Below, in pieces: positions 1 to 8,400 of a DNA stretch of 64,000 nt (the first letter of the stretch is position 1; every line of letters starts with the position of its first letter). The notes beneath the pieces are model-generated. The model searched no databases and was not told the DNA's origin. It saw only the letters and a list, made by a program, of their open reading frames with translations. Where the stretch lies: the NCBI GenBank assembly GCA_026004415.1, contig BPJC01000001.1:124001-188000 (forward strand), read 5' to 3'. A program made the position numbers and the translations under genes. Origin of the DNA: Patescibacteria group bacterium (GTDB taxonomy: Bacteria; Patescibacteriota; Microgenomatia; UBA1406; GWC2-37-13).

Positions 1-828
1 GAGTTTTTGGAGTTAATGAGATCATCTCAAAAGAAGAATCCTACTTTTGCAGGTTTGCAAGATTGTCTTTTTTATCATTTTGTTCATGGAGAATTGGGTG
101 TTCCTGTGCCTTCGCATACAATATCGGATTTTTATTTTGATACATTTGTTTTCTTAAATGGTGGTTATGATTGGATGAAAGAAAACTGGTTTGATGTTGT
201 AAATTTATCCCGAGAGGTTCAAGGAAAACTAGATGTACAATATTGTAGAGTGCCTGAAGTAACAGAAGCTCCTTTTTTTGTTATTTTGAACCAACCAGGT
301 GCCCCTCGAGGGGTATTATATCACGACGGGGAATTTTCTAATTTTACTTTGCAATTAGGAAGAAAAACAGAATTTACATTTTCAGAAAAAGATCTTTTAA
401 ATGCGCTTTTAAATAGAAAATGTTTTATTTCTTTGCGTGCAATTCCAAGAGCTTGGTTTTTAGCTTGTATTTTTGATGGGCATATTTCTGGAGGAGGCGC
501 GCTTTATAACATTGTAGTTAAACCACCTTTTGAACGATTAACAAAGTGTTCTTATTGGCCTATTGGATTTTTACTTCCTTATGATAAAGAAGGAAATGGA
601 ATAGTGCAATATAAAAGTGCAGCCCTTCGTAAAACCACTGCGCCTTATTTAGAGCAAGCTCAGGAAGCCGTAAGAAGAAATACAGTATCTTTATTAGATC
701 TTTTTTTGAGTATTAATCCTGAATTAGCAGCTCAAGAAGTGGCAAGTTTTATAAGTTGTTATAATAATATTGGATTGCCTTTTGATGCACGATTAAAATT
801 ACCTGAGGAATGTTATATTCATCGTTAA
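1..828 (+). CDS. Hypothetical protein, 5' end outside window
   Basis: The reading frame is open from the first base of the window to TAA at 828, so the true start may lie upstream; the first internal candidates are TTG at 7 and ATG at 16. I do not recognise the family. The visible 270-odd residues are soluble-looking, rich in aromatic residues, with no signal peptide, transmembrane segment or catalytic motif I can name. The gene is followed after 22 bp by a PIG-L deacetylase and then a glycosyltransferase/phosphatase pair on the same strand, so it may belong to the same carbohydrate-related cluster. That is only context; no function is proposed. Confidence 0.7.
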   Translation, partial: EFLELMRSSQKKNPTFAGLQDCLFYHFVHGELGVPVPSHTISDFYFDTFVFLNGGYDWMKENWFDVVNLSREVQGKLDVQYCRVPEVTEAPFFVILNQPGAPRGVLYHDGEFSNFTLQLGRKTEFTFSEKDLLNALLNRKCFISLRAIPRAWFLACIFDGHISGGGALYNIVVKPPFERLTKCSYWPIGFLLPYDKEGNGIVQYKSAALRKTTAPYLEQAQEAVRRNTVSLLDLFLSINPELAAQEVASFISCYNNIGLPFDARLKLPEECYIHR

Positions 829-850
829 AAGTTGTTAATTTAAAATTAAT

Positions 851-1609
851 ATGAAAAAATCACAAAAAATAAATGTTTTAGCAGTAGGAGCTCACCCTGA
901 TGATGTTGAAGCCTGTGCTGCTGGATTCTTAATTAAAGCAAAGAAAAAAGGACTAACTACTGGAATAATTGATATGACCTTAGGGGAAAGTTCTAATTTT
1001 GGCACAGTCGCAGAGAGAAAAAAGGAGGCAAAAGAAGCAGCCAAAATTTTAAATTTAGATACAAGAGTTAATCAAAGAATACCAGATGGACATGTTTTGG
1101 TTTCAGAAGAAAATATATTTAGCATGGTTAAAGCGATAAGAAAATTGCGCCCAGATATAATTTTAGCTCCTTATTATAATGATTTGCACCCTGATCATGC
1201 AAATACAGGGTTAATAGTTAAAAAAGCAACTTTCTTTGCAAAAATCCAAAAGTATAGCCCAATAAATAATTTAGAACCTCATCAGCCCGGTATGTTGCTT
1301 TTTTATATGTTGCATACAGAATTTACTCCTAGTTTTATTTTAGATATAAGTGAAGAATATCAAACTAAACTTAGAAGTATTTATGCACATAAATCTCAGT
1401 TCTTTAAAAAGGGTAAAACTGGTTATACTAAAGAGTTTCATAATCCAGATTTCATGGAGTTTTTTAACTCAAGATCGAGGGTTTATGGCTACAAGATTGG
1501 GGCAGAATATGGGGAGCCGTATTTGTTAGAAGGATATCTTGGATTGAAAGGTTTTGAAGATTTGATGAGTGGTAGTTTAAGAAGTTTAGCTTCATGGAGA
1601 AAATATTAG
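851..1609 (+). CDS. PIG-L/LmbE-family deacetylase
   Basis: This 252-aa protein has the two zinc-binding signatures of the PIG-L (LmbE) family: AHPDD at residues 14-18 and HPDH at 113-116. Family members are zinc-dependent N-deacetylases acting on GlcNAc conjugates, such as BshB in bacillithiol and MshB in mycothiol synthesis, and on antibiotic precursors. The length matches the bacterial family. There is no signal peptide, so it should be cytoplasmic. It lies just upstream of a GpgS-like glycosyltransferase and a histidine phosphatase, suggesting a small-molecule glycoside or glycolipid pathway. The actual substrate cannot be read from sequence. The fold assignment is secure; the pathway is open. 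Confidence 0.85.
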   Translation: MKKSQKINVLAVGAHPDDVEACAAGFLIKAKKKGLTTGIIDMTLGESSNFGTVAERKKEAKEAAKILNLDTRVNQRIPDGHVLVSEENIFSMVKAIRKLRPDIILAPYYNDLHPDHANTGLIVKKATFFAKIQKYSPINNLEPHQPGMLLFYMLHTEFTPSFILDISEEYQTKLRSIYAHKSQFFKKGKTGYTKEFHNPDFMEFFNSRSRVYGYKIGAEYGEPYLLEGYLGLKGFEDLMSGSLRSLASWRKY

Positions 1610-1657
1610 GTTAATTAGGATTAATTTAATTTATTAATTTTAAAAACTTTTATATCA

Positions 1658-2626
1658 ATGTTACGCTTTTATAATTTATTAACAGAGAAAAATAATAAAG
1701 GAATAAGTAAAAGAAGAGACGAATATTTAGAACAGATTTTTGAAAGGAAAAGAAAATTAGGTTTATCAATTGGAATAATTGTCCCTACTTTAAATGTGGA
1801 AAGCACTGTTGGAGAATTGTTAGATATGATTAAAGAATATTTTATGAAGAAGGATTTAGTTTTAGTTGATGAGGTTATAGTGGTAGATAGTGGTTCTATT
1901 GATAATACTAAAGAAGAAGTTATCTCGAGGGGTTTTCCTTTTTATAGAGATATTGATATAGGACCTAAATTAAGTAAAGAAAATGTTGTTCATGGAAAAG
2001 GAGAAAATATGTGGAGAGGGTTGCATGTCTTAAAAAGCGATATAGTAATTTTTATGGATTCTGACCCCATTGATCCTAATCCGGAAATGTTATGGCCACT
2101 TATATATCCGCTTATAATAGATGATAATATTGTTTTTGTTAAATCAGTTTTTAATAGATTAACAAATGGAGATGGCAACTTTGTTCAAACAGGAGGTCGT
2201 GTTACTGAGATCTCGGTTAGACCTTTATTAAATATTATTTTCCCTGAATTAAAATATATAATTCAACCTCTTAATGGAAATGTGGCAGGTTGGAAAGATA
2301 TTTTTTTATCTTTAGAATTTCCTACAGGTTATGGAGTAGAAACTTCATTGCTTATTGATATAGCAATGAAATATGGTGTTAATAGAATTGCACAAGTATT
2401 CTGCGGGGTGTTTTATCAACAAGGCAATGATTTATATAATTTAGCTAAGATGTCTTTTAGATGTCAGAATGTAATTTTAAAAAAAGCCATGCAATATGGG
2501 CGTTTATCTTTTAATAAGGTTTCTTCCAAATTTTATCAACCATTATTTGTGAATAAGTGTATAGAATGGTCAATTTCTGATTTAGAAGAAATTGTTAGAC
2601 CTCCTATTATACATTTCAATAAGTGA
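1658..2626 (+). CDS. Glucosyl-3-phosphoglycerate synthase-like GT2/GT81 glycosyltransferase
   Basis: A GT-A glycosyltransferase of 322 aa. It carries an N-terminal nucleotide-sugar fold (IIVPTLNVESTVGELLDMI), a GKGENMWRGL segment, an acidic DSD metal site in IFMDSDPIDPNPEM and a C-terminal GYGVETSLLIDIA motif. These match glucosyl-3-phosphoglycerate synthase (GpgS), which transfers glucose from a nucleotide sugar to 3-phosphoglycerate. The next gene, starting 2 bp after this stop codon, is a histidine phosphatase, the partner type (GpgP) that would dephosphorylate the product to glucosylglycerate. Mannosyl-3-phosphoglycerate synthase is a related alternative. The GpgS family call is fairly strong; the donor sugar is inferred. 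Confidence 0.75.
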   Translation: MLRFYNLLTEKNNKGISKRRDEYLEQIFERKRKLGLSIGIIVPTLNVESTVGELLDMIKEYFMKKDLVLVDEVIVVDSGSIDNTKEEVISRGFPFYRDIDIGPKLSKENVVHGKGENMWRGLHVLKSDIVIFMDSDPIDPNPEMLWPLIYPLIIDDNIVFVKSVFNRLTNGDGNFVQTGGRVTEISVRPLLNIIFPELKYIIQPLNGNVAGWKDIFLSLEFPTGYGVETSLLIDIAMKYGVNRIAQVFCGVFYQQGNDLYNLAKMSFRCQNVILKKAMQYGRLSFNKVSSKFYQPLFVNKCIEWSISDLEEIVRPPIIHFNK

Positions 2627-2627
2627 T

Positions 2628-3248
2628 ATGAAGAAGTATTGTACTTTTTATATTGTTCGTCATGGTGTTACTGAGTGGAATAAATTAAAAAAAATTCAAG
2701 GTCAGACAGATGTTCCTTTAACTAAAGAGGGTGAAGAACAGGCTAAAAAAGCTGCAATAGAGTATTTTAATAATATACACTTTTCTTCTGTTTTTTCTTC
2801 AGATTTAATTAGAGCAAAGAGAACAGCTGAAATTATTGCTTTAGAAAAAGGGCTCGCTGTTAGTGCATCAAAACTTTTACGAGAAAGAAGCTTCGGGTCT
2901 TTTGAGGGTAAAGTTGAACCTGATATTGAGAAAGAGATGCGGATCAGCATAGCAGAATTAAAGGCGTTAACAGATAAAGAACGAGAAAAAATGAATATTG
3001 AAACAGATAAGAATCTTTGGTTAAGATTTGTAAATTTTATAAGAGAAGTTGCTAGCGTTTATTTAAATAAGAATGTTTTGATTGTTACTCACGGTTCTTT
3101 AATGAGTGTAGTTTTACAAAAGCTAGCATATATTACAAAAGATCAGATAAACAGATTACATATTGGTAATTTAGCTTATATTATTTTATTGTCAGATGGC
3201 GTAGAATTCGAGATTAGAGAAACCTTTGGCATATTTTTGGATAACTGA
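2628..3248 (+). CDS. Histidine phosphatase superfamily protein, possible glucosyl-3-phosphoglycerate phosphatase
   Basis: A 206-aa phosphoglycerate-mutase-like phosphatase. The catalytic RHG sits near the N terminus (YIVRHGVTEWNK), followed by the usual QGQTDVPLTKEGEEQA segment; the second active-site histidine is in IVTHGSLMS. ATG at 2628 directly follows the preceding TGA and gives the normal N terminus; an earlier in-frame start at 2592 would add only an atypical extension overlapping the previous gene. Coupling to a GpgS-like transferase makes GpgP the best guess, although the superfamily also includes cobalamin and sugar phosphatases. A degraded copy of its 3' end lies about 430 bp downstream. 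Confidence 0.75.
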   Translation: MKKYCTFYIVRHGVTEWNKLKKIQGQTDVPLTKEGEEQAKKAAIEYFNNIHFSSVFSSDLIRAKRTAEIIALEKGLAVSASKLLRERSFGSFEGKVEPDIEKEMRISIAELKALTDKEREKMNIETDKNLWLRFVNFIREVASVYLNKNVLIVTHGSLMSVVLQKLAYITKDQINRLHIGNLAYIILLSDGVEFEIRETFGIFLDN

Positions 3249-3346
3249 TAGTTTGTAATTTTTTGCATAAATAATAATTTTTTAACGGAGTTTAGATAGA
3301 AATATTTTAGTAAATTTTGTGTTTATTATTTTAAATTTTTGTTTAA

Positions 3347-3707
3347 GTGATAAACCAACAAATACTTAATTTGACAGAGCGGTTGATTAAGATTGGATCA
3401 GTTAATAAATCTCTTAAGGAGTTAAAAGAGGTTATTGAAGAAGCCAAAAAAGATTTGTCCGATTTTCAGATTGAGGTTTTTTCGAAAGATAATATTCCAA
3501 GCCTTTTAGCTTACAATTCTTCTAAGCGACCGAGAGATTTAAGGTTATTCTCAATGCTCATTTGGATGTTGTTCCGGGAAAGCCTGAGCAGTTTAATCCA
3601 AAGATAAAGGAGGGGAAGCTTTATGGAAGAGGAGCTTATGATATGAAAGCTACTGCGATTGCTTATCTGAGAAAAAATTTTTTGTTGTTGCCCACAGCGC
3701 TTTAATG
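3347..3707 (+). pseudogene. Remnant of an M20-family peptidase (ArgE/DapE-like), N-terminal part only
   Basis: A GTG-started frame gives a plausible M20 N terminus (ILNLTERLIKIGSVN) up to about base 3540. The reading then continues in another frame with the hallmark metal-site region NAHLDVVPGKPEQFNP, then GKLYGRGAYDMKA, where the H and D residues are metal ligands of M20 amidohydrolases. So there is one frameshift, and the rest of the roughly 350-residue enzyme, including the dimerisation domain and remaining metal ligands, is missing. The homology breaks off near 3672, where a fragment resembling the upstream phosphatase gene begins. It cannot encode a working peptidase. Confidence 0.8.
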
Positions 3708-3838
3708 AGCAAAAACTTATCTGCTTTGCAGAAGAAATTAAGAATTTATCTATTGGTAATTTAGTTTATATTGTATTGTTGTCAGACGGTGTAGAGCTTG
3801 AGGTTAAAGAAACAGTGGTTATATCTGTAAAAAATTAG
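3672..3838 (+). pseudogene. Duplicated, decayed 3' end of the histidine phosphatase gene
   Basis: Translation of this stretch in two frames gives VVAHSALMS and then IGNLVYIVLLSDGVELEVKE before TAG at 3836. These closely match IVTHGSLMS and IGNLAYIILLSDGVEFEIRE at the C terminus of the intact phosphatase ending at 3248. A short internal deletion and frameshift separate the two parts. This is a truncated paralogue or duplication remnant fused to the M20 remnant, not an expressed gene. Confidence 0.8.
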
Positions 3839-3929
3839 TTTTTTAATTAAGTTTTGGAAGAATAATTGTTAAATTTCTTTTATTGTTTAAAATCCTTAAA
3901 TTAAGGAGAGAAAAATAATTATATTATTT

Positions 3930-3935
3930 TATAAT
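3930..3935 (+). promoter_or_regulatory. -10 box (TATAAT) for the Nudix gene
   Basis: A perfect TATAAT lies 11 nt before the ATG at 3947, after the pseudogenic stretch. No convincing -35 box is visible at 16-18 bp spacing. The predicted transcript would have a leader of about five bases. Confidence 0.5.
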
Positions 3936-3946
3936 TTATAAGAAAA

Positions 3947-4390
3947 ATGCAGAAAAAAAAGTCAGGAAAATATATTCAGGTTGTAGTTTTAGGAGTTATT
4001 TTTGAAGGTAAAAAACTGCTTCTTACAAAAAGGGTGTCTAAAAATAAAGCTCATAATGGTTGTTGGCAGTTGCCAGGAGGTGGTTTAGAGTTTGGTGAGA
4101 GTCCAGATCAAACTATTGTCAGAGAGATAAAAGAAGAGTTGGGTTTAGATGTAAATGTTGTTCGTTTTTTGCCGTGGGTATCTACTAAAATACAAGGAGA
4201 TTGGCAAGGCGTTTTTTTGGTTTATCTGTGCAAAGTTAAAAGAAAAGGTGAAAGAATTGTTTTAAATGAAGAGTCATCCGATTACGGTTGGTTTGATTTA
4301 AGTTCTGCAGAGGAGTTGCCTCTATTGCCTGGATTAAATGTTTTTTTTAAGTTTTTAGAAAAACATCTTAAAGATTATGAAAACAAATAA
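3947..4390 (+). CDS. Nudix hydrolase
   Basis: A 147-aa single-domain Nudix protein with a complete Nudix box at residues 45-67 (G45, E51, R59-E60, E63-E64, G66). Nudix enzymes hydrolyse nucleoside diphosphates linked to another group, using Mg2+ bound by the REXXEE glutamates. The surroundings (GVIFEGKKLLLTKR before, WQLPGGGLEFG leading in) resemble MutT/ADP-sugar-type members, but substrate cannot be assigned. The 3' end overlaps the next gene by 14 nt, so the two are probably co-transcribed from the -10 box at 3930. Confidence 0.9.
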   Translation: MQKKKSGKYIQVVVLGVIFEGKKLLLTKRVSKNKAHNGCWQLPGGGLEFGESPDQTIVREIKEELGLDVNVVRFLPWVSTKIQGDWQGVFLVYLCKVKRKGERIVLNEESSDYGWFDLSSAEELPLLPGLNVFFKFLEKHLKDYENK

Positions 4391-5189
4391 GATAAACTGG
4401 TCTAATCTATTTTCTAAAAGAGATCAGCTTCAGTTTGTACCGCCAAACTGTGTTGATGGCAGAGCTTGGTCTAATAAATATGATCTTGCGCCTCAGTTTT
4501 TAGGTGGTTCTTTTCATTTTGTTGTTGTTGCCTCAATCTTGTGGCAAAAGGCTTTAGATTGGTTTATGATTGAGTCTGTCTTTAAACAGCTGAATTCTTT
4601 TAATTATAAAATCGGTCTGCATAGAGGTTCTCACAAGAATGCTGAACTTAAAGTTTCTGATTGCGGATTTGTCGACAACATAGCAGTTATTTTAAAAGTC
4701 TTAAAAGACAACTCTGATTATATTTTAAAGTCATTGCCAAACAGAAAGATTAAATCTGTTTTGAAATCATTTGGAGCAGGTTTTTCTGATTATGAGATTG
4801 ATCAGATAAGAGAAAAAAACAAAAAAGCATTGGCTTTTGTTTTAAACAAAGGTGTTTTGTCTGGAGATAAAATAATAGCAAAAACGCAGGATGTGTTTGG
4901 GAATCAAGCAGTAATTTATGAGCTTGAAGGTGAACATCGTGAGCAGGCAGTGCTGTTGAATCTATCAGAGCTTAAAACTTTTGATACCTTAAAAGCAAAT
5001 CAGTTGGGTTGTCAGGCATTTAATCTTGATTTAAAAATGTTTTATAAAATTTTAAAAAACTTCAAATTAACCAATGAACAGCTTTTAAGATCTGTTGTCT
5101 TAAGCCTTGTGCTGTACCAAGCTACAGAAAAGGTTTTGGTTGAAGACAAAGGGAAAAAAGCATTGCCAATGTTTGTATTTAAGGGTTGA
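4377..5189 (+). CDS. Conserved protein with a Cys-His-Cys pattern resembling cadmium-type carbonic anhydrase
   Basis: A 270-aa soluble protein whose ATG lies inside the 3' end of the Nudix gene. Residues 25-29 read CVDGR; further on come GLHRGSH with H86 and SDCGF with C96. The Cys...His-(10)-Cys arrangement recalls the metal site of cadmium-containing carbonic anhydrases (CDCA, a beta-CA-like fold), where the second Cys also follows the His by ten residues. The C-terminal 140 residues match nothing I know. Carbonic anhydrase activity is therefore a hypothesis from motif spacing alone, and a metal-binding protein of unknown function is the safe call. Confidence 0.45.
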   Translation: MKTNKINWSNLFSKRDQLQFVPPNCVDGRAWSNKYDLAPQFLGGSFHFVVVASILWQKALDWFMIESVFKQLNSFNYKIGLHRGSHKNAELKVSDCGFVDNIAVILKVLKDNSDYILKSLPNRKIKSVLKSFGAGFSDYEIDQIREKNKKALAFVLNKGVLSGDKIIAKTQDVFGNQAVIYELEGEHREQAVLLNLSELKTFDTLKANQLGCQAFNLDLKMFYKILKNFKLTNEQLLRSVVLSLVLYQATEKVLVEDKGKKALPMFVFKG

Positions 5190-5200
5190 TCTTTTGGGTC

Positions 5201-5229
5201 TTGACATTTTTGTTTTTAGTTAGTAAACT
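5201..5229 (+). promoter_or_regulatory. Candidate sigma70-type promoter upstream of rpoB (distal)
   Basis: TTGACA at 5201-5206 is a perfect -35 box, followed after 17 nt by TAAACT at 5224-5229. It sits immediately after the preceding gene and about 170 bp ahead of rpoB. Confidence 0.55.
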
Positions 5230-5294
5230 AACTTCTAAATCTTTAAGTTTTATGAAGGCTTTCTGGTTAATGAGCCAAATATTAAATTTTGCAC

Positions 5295-5322
5295 TTGATT
5301 TTTTCAAAAGTAAAGGTATAAT
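5295..5322 (+). promoter_or_regulatory. Candidate promoter upstream of rpoB (proximal)
   Basis: TTGATT at 5295-5300, a 16-nt spacer, and a perfect TATAAT at 5317-5322. Transcription would start near 5329 and give a leader of about 70 nt containing the hairpin at 5360. Confidence 0.6.
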
Positions 5323-5359
5323 TTTTTTCATTAAGTTATTTAAAGTTAAAAAACCAACA

Positions 5360-5388
5360 ACCCTTGTTTAAGGGTGAAATTTTTTTTT
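5360..5388 (+). terminator. Terminator-like hairpin in the rpoB leader
   Basis: ACCCTT (5360-5365) and AAGGGT (5370-5375) form a perfect 6-bp stem with a GTTT loop, followed after GAAA by a run of nine T (5380-5388). It lies between both candidate promoters and the rpoB start codon, so it could act as an attenuator. A stem of six pairs with only three G-C pairs is modest, so read-through is likely. Confidence 0.4.
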
Positions 5389-5400
5389 AGATAAAAGCGA

Positions 5401-8400
5401 ATGAGTAATTCTTTGTCCTCTTTGTTAAAAACCGATTCTCTAGCAGAGGATATTTTTTTGGGTAAAAAGACTGATCGTTTAGATGAGTTGGATCTTATCT
5501 CTGTGCAGAAAGATTCTTGGAAGAAGTTTTTAGAGGAAGAGTTGTTTGAGATCTTAAAAGAGTTTTTTCCCATTGAGGATTATACTGGTAAAAGATTTGT
5601 GTTGAACCTTGAATCAATTCGTTTTGGAGAGGTTAGGTATCCTCTGAATCTATGCATTAGAAAAAAATTAACCTATGACTTTCCTGTTTACGGCACCTTT
5701 ACTTTATTAAATAAGCAGTCAGGCAAAGTTAGGACTCAAGAGGTTTATTTGTTTAGCCTGCCTAAAATGACTGAGAAAGGGACTTTTTTTATAAACGGTA
5801 TAGAAAGAGCTGTTATCAACCAATTAGTAAGAGCTCCAGGTGTTTACTTTACAGCTGAAATAGATAGAAATACTGGAGCCACTGTTTATAATGCAGAGAT
5901 AAGGCCTTATGTTGGCGCTTGGATTGATGTGACTATAGGCAAAAAAGATTTTATAGAGATGAAGGTTAATAGAAGAAGAAAGTTTTTTGCCACAGCATTT
6001 TTGAAGTTGTTTGATGGTGAGTCTGATAGAGAAATTGTCTCTAGGTATTTTTCAGATATTGATAGATCTTTGGTTGAAAAGTATCTGCTTCCTACTTTAA
6101 AAAAAGATAGGGTGTTTGATAAGGATTCTGCTTATTTAGAGTTGTTTAAAAAGATAAAACCAGGAGAGACTCCTGTTTTAGAAAATGCTGTTGAGGTTAT
6201 AAATAATATGTTTTTTGACCCAAGAAGATATTCTTTATCTGCTGTTGGAAGATATAAATTGAACAAAAAACTTAATCTTTCTGGTGTTGTTGCAGACGAT
6301 GTTTACACAGTAACTAAAGAAGATTTTGTTGCTGTGTTAAAGTATTTGATGAGGTTGACTGTTGGTCAAGGCAGTTTTGATGATATTGACCATCTTTCCA
6401 ATAGAAGATTGAGAAGGGTTGGTGAGTTGGTTGGCATGTACGGTATTAGAGTAGGTATGTTAAGAGCTGAAAGGGAGATTAAAGAGAGAATGAGTTTGGT
6501 TTCCAATGAAGATAAAGCAACTCCTTCTTTGATAGTTAATCCTAAATCTTTAAGTTTGGGAATTAACTCTTTCTTTAGAAGCAGTCAGTTGTCAACAATC
6601 GTTGACCAGACTAATGTGTTGTCAGAGCTTGATAATCTCCGCCGTGTTACTGTAAGCGGTCCTGGAGGTATTCAAAAAGAGCGAGCCGCTTTTTCAATTA
6701 GAGATGTTTCATCGTCTCAGTATAGTAGAATCTGTCCTATAAGAACTCCTGAAGGTATTAATATTGGTATTGTCACTTATCTTGCCCTTTATGCTAAGGT
6801 GAATGATTATGGCTTTTTGGAAGCTCCGTATTATAAGGTCGTTAGAGAAGAGGTTGGCGGTAAAGTTAGGGCTAAAGTTAGTGATGAGGTTGTCTATATG
6901 CAGGCTGATGATGAAGAAGGTTTCTATATAGCTCCTGGTGATGTTGAGGTTGATGAAAAAGGGTATATAACTTCAGATACAGTTGTTTGCAGATATAAAG
7001 GCGATGTTGTGGAGGTTTCTGTTGATAAAGTTGATTATATAGATATGTCGCCAAGGCAGTTGGTCGGCATCTCTGCGGCATTGTTGCCATTTTTGGCAAA
7101 CAATGATGCTGGTAGAGCTCTTATGGGTTCGCATATGCAGTGTCAGGCTGTTCCTCTAATTAAGCCAAGGGCGCCTTATGTTGGCACAGGTATGGAGAGT
7201 TTGGTGTCAAAAGCTACTGGAAGAGTTGTTTCTGCTGTAGAGGATGGCGTTGTTGAGTATGTTGATGCTAGAAAGGTTGTTGTAAGAGGTAAAAGCGGCA
7301 AAGTTTACAGCTATGAACTTGAGAGGTTTAAAAGAACTAATAAGGATGTAATTTTTGATCAAAAACCAGTAGTTAGTTTGGGCCAAAAGGTTAAAAAGAA
7401 TGATTTGTTGGTTGAGGGTCCAGGAACAGAGAATGGAAATGTAGCTTTAGGACAAAATGTTGTTGTTGCCTTTACTTCTTTGTATGGTTATGGTTATGAG
7501 GATGGTTTTGTTATATCAGAAAGGCTGATTAAAGACGATGTTTTAACTTCTATTTCTTCAGAAGAGTTTGTTGCTGATGTTGTTGACACGAAATTGGGTC
7601 CTGAGGAGTTGACTAGCGATATTCCTCATGTAAGAGAAGAGTCTTTAAAGAATTTAGATAAAGATGGTTTGGTTTTAATAGGTAGTGAGGTAAAAGAAGG
7701 AGATATTTTGGTTGGTAAAGTTGCTCCGAAAGGTGAAAAAGAACTGACTGCTGAGGAAAGGCTTTTAAGAGCTATATTTGGAGAGAAAGCTAAAGATGTT
7801 AAAGATACATCTTTGCGTGTACCTTATGGTAAAAGGGGAACTGTCATAGATGTTGAGGTTATTGATTCTAAAAAAGATCCTAATGAACTTGATCCAAATG
7901 TTTTAAAGAGAGTTGTTGTGCATACAGCGCAGTTGAGAAAAATTACAATTGGAGATAAATTAGCTGGTAGATACGGAAACAAAGGTGTGATTACTAAGAT
8001 ATTGCCAGAGGCAGATATGCCTTATCTTGAAGATGGAACACCAGTAGATGTTATTTTATCTCCAGCCTCTATTATTGGAAGAATGAATTTAGGTCAGATT
8101 TTGGAGGCAATGCTTGGTGTGGTTGCTCAGTATGAGGGTAAGAGATTGTCTATACCTGTTTTTGATAGATTAAGCGAGGATTTCATTAAAGAAGGTTTGA
8201 AAAAAGCAGGTTGGCCTGTTGACGGCAGAGTTGTTTTATACGATGGCAGAACTGGCAAGCCTTATGAAAAAAGAGTTTTAGTTGGAATTGGTTATATAAT
8301 GAAGTTGATTCATATGGTTGAGGATAAGTTCCATGCCAGATCAATTGGTCCTTATTCTTTAATCACTCAACAACCATTGGCAGGAAAAGCTCAGATGGGA

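Noticed and set aside
2592-2627. Upstream start for the histidine phosphatase
   Set aside because: It would overlap the GpgS-like gene; ATG 2628 gives the canonical N terminus directly before YIVRHG.
5186-5371. 61-codon open frame between the CDCA-like gene and rpoB
   Set aside because: It covers the promoters and hairpin of rpoB, is low-complexity Phe/Leu/Lys, and has no family resemblance.
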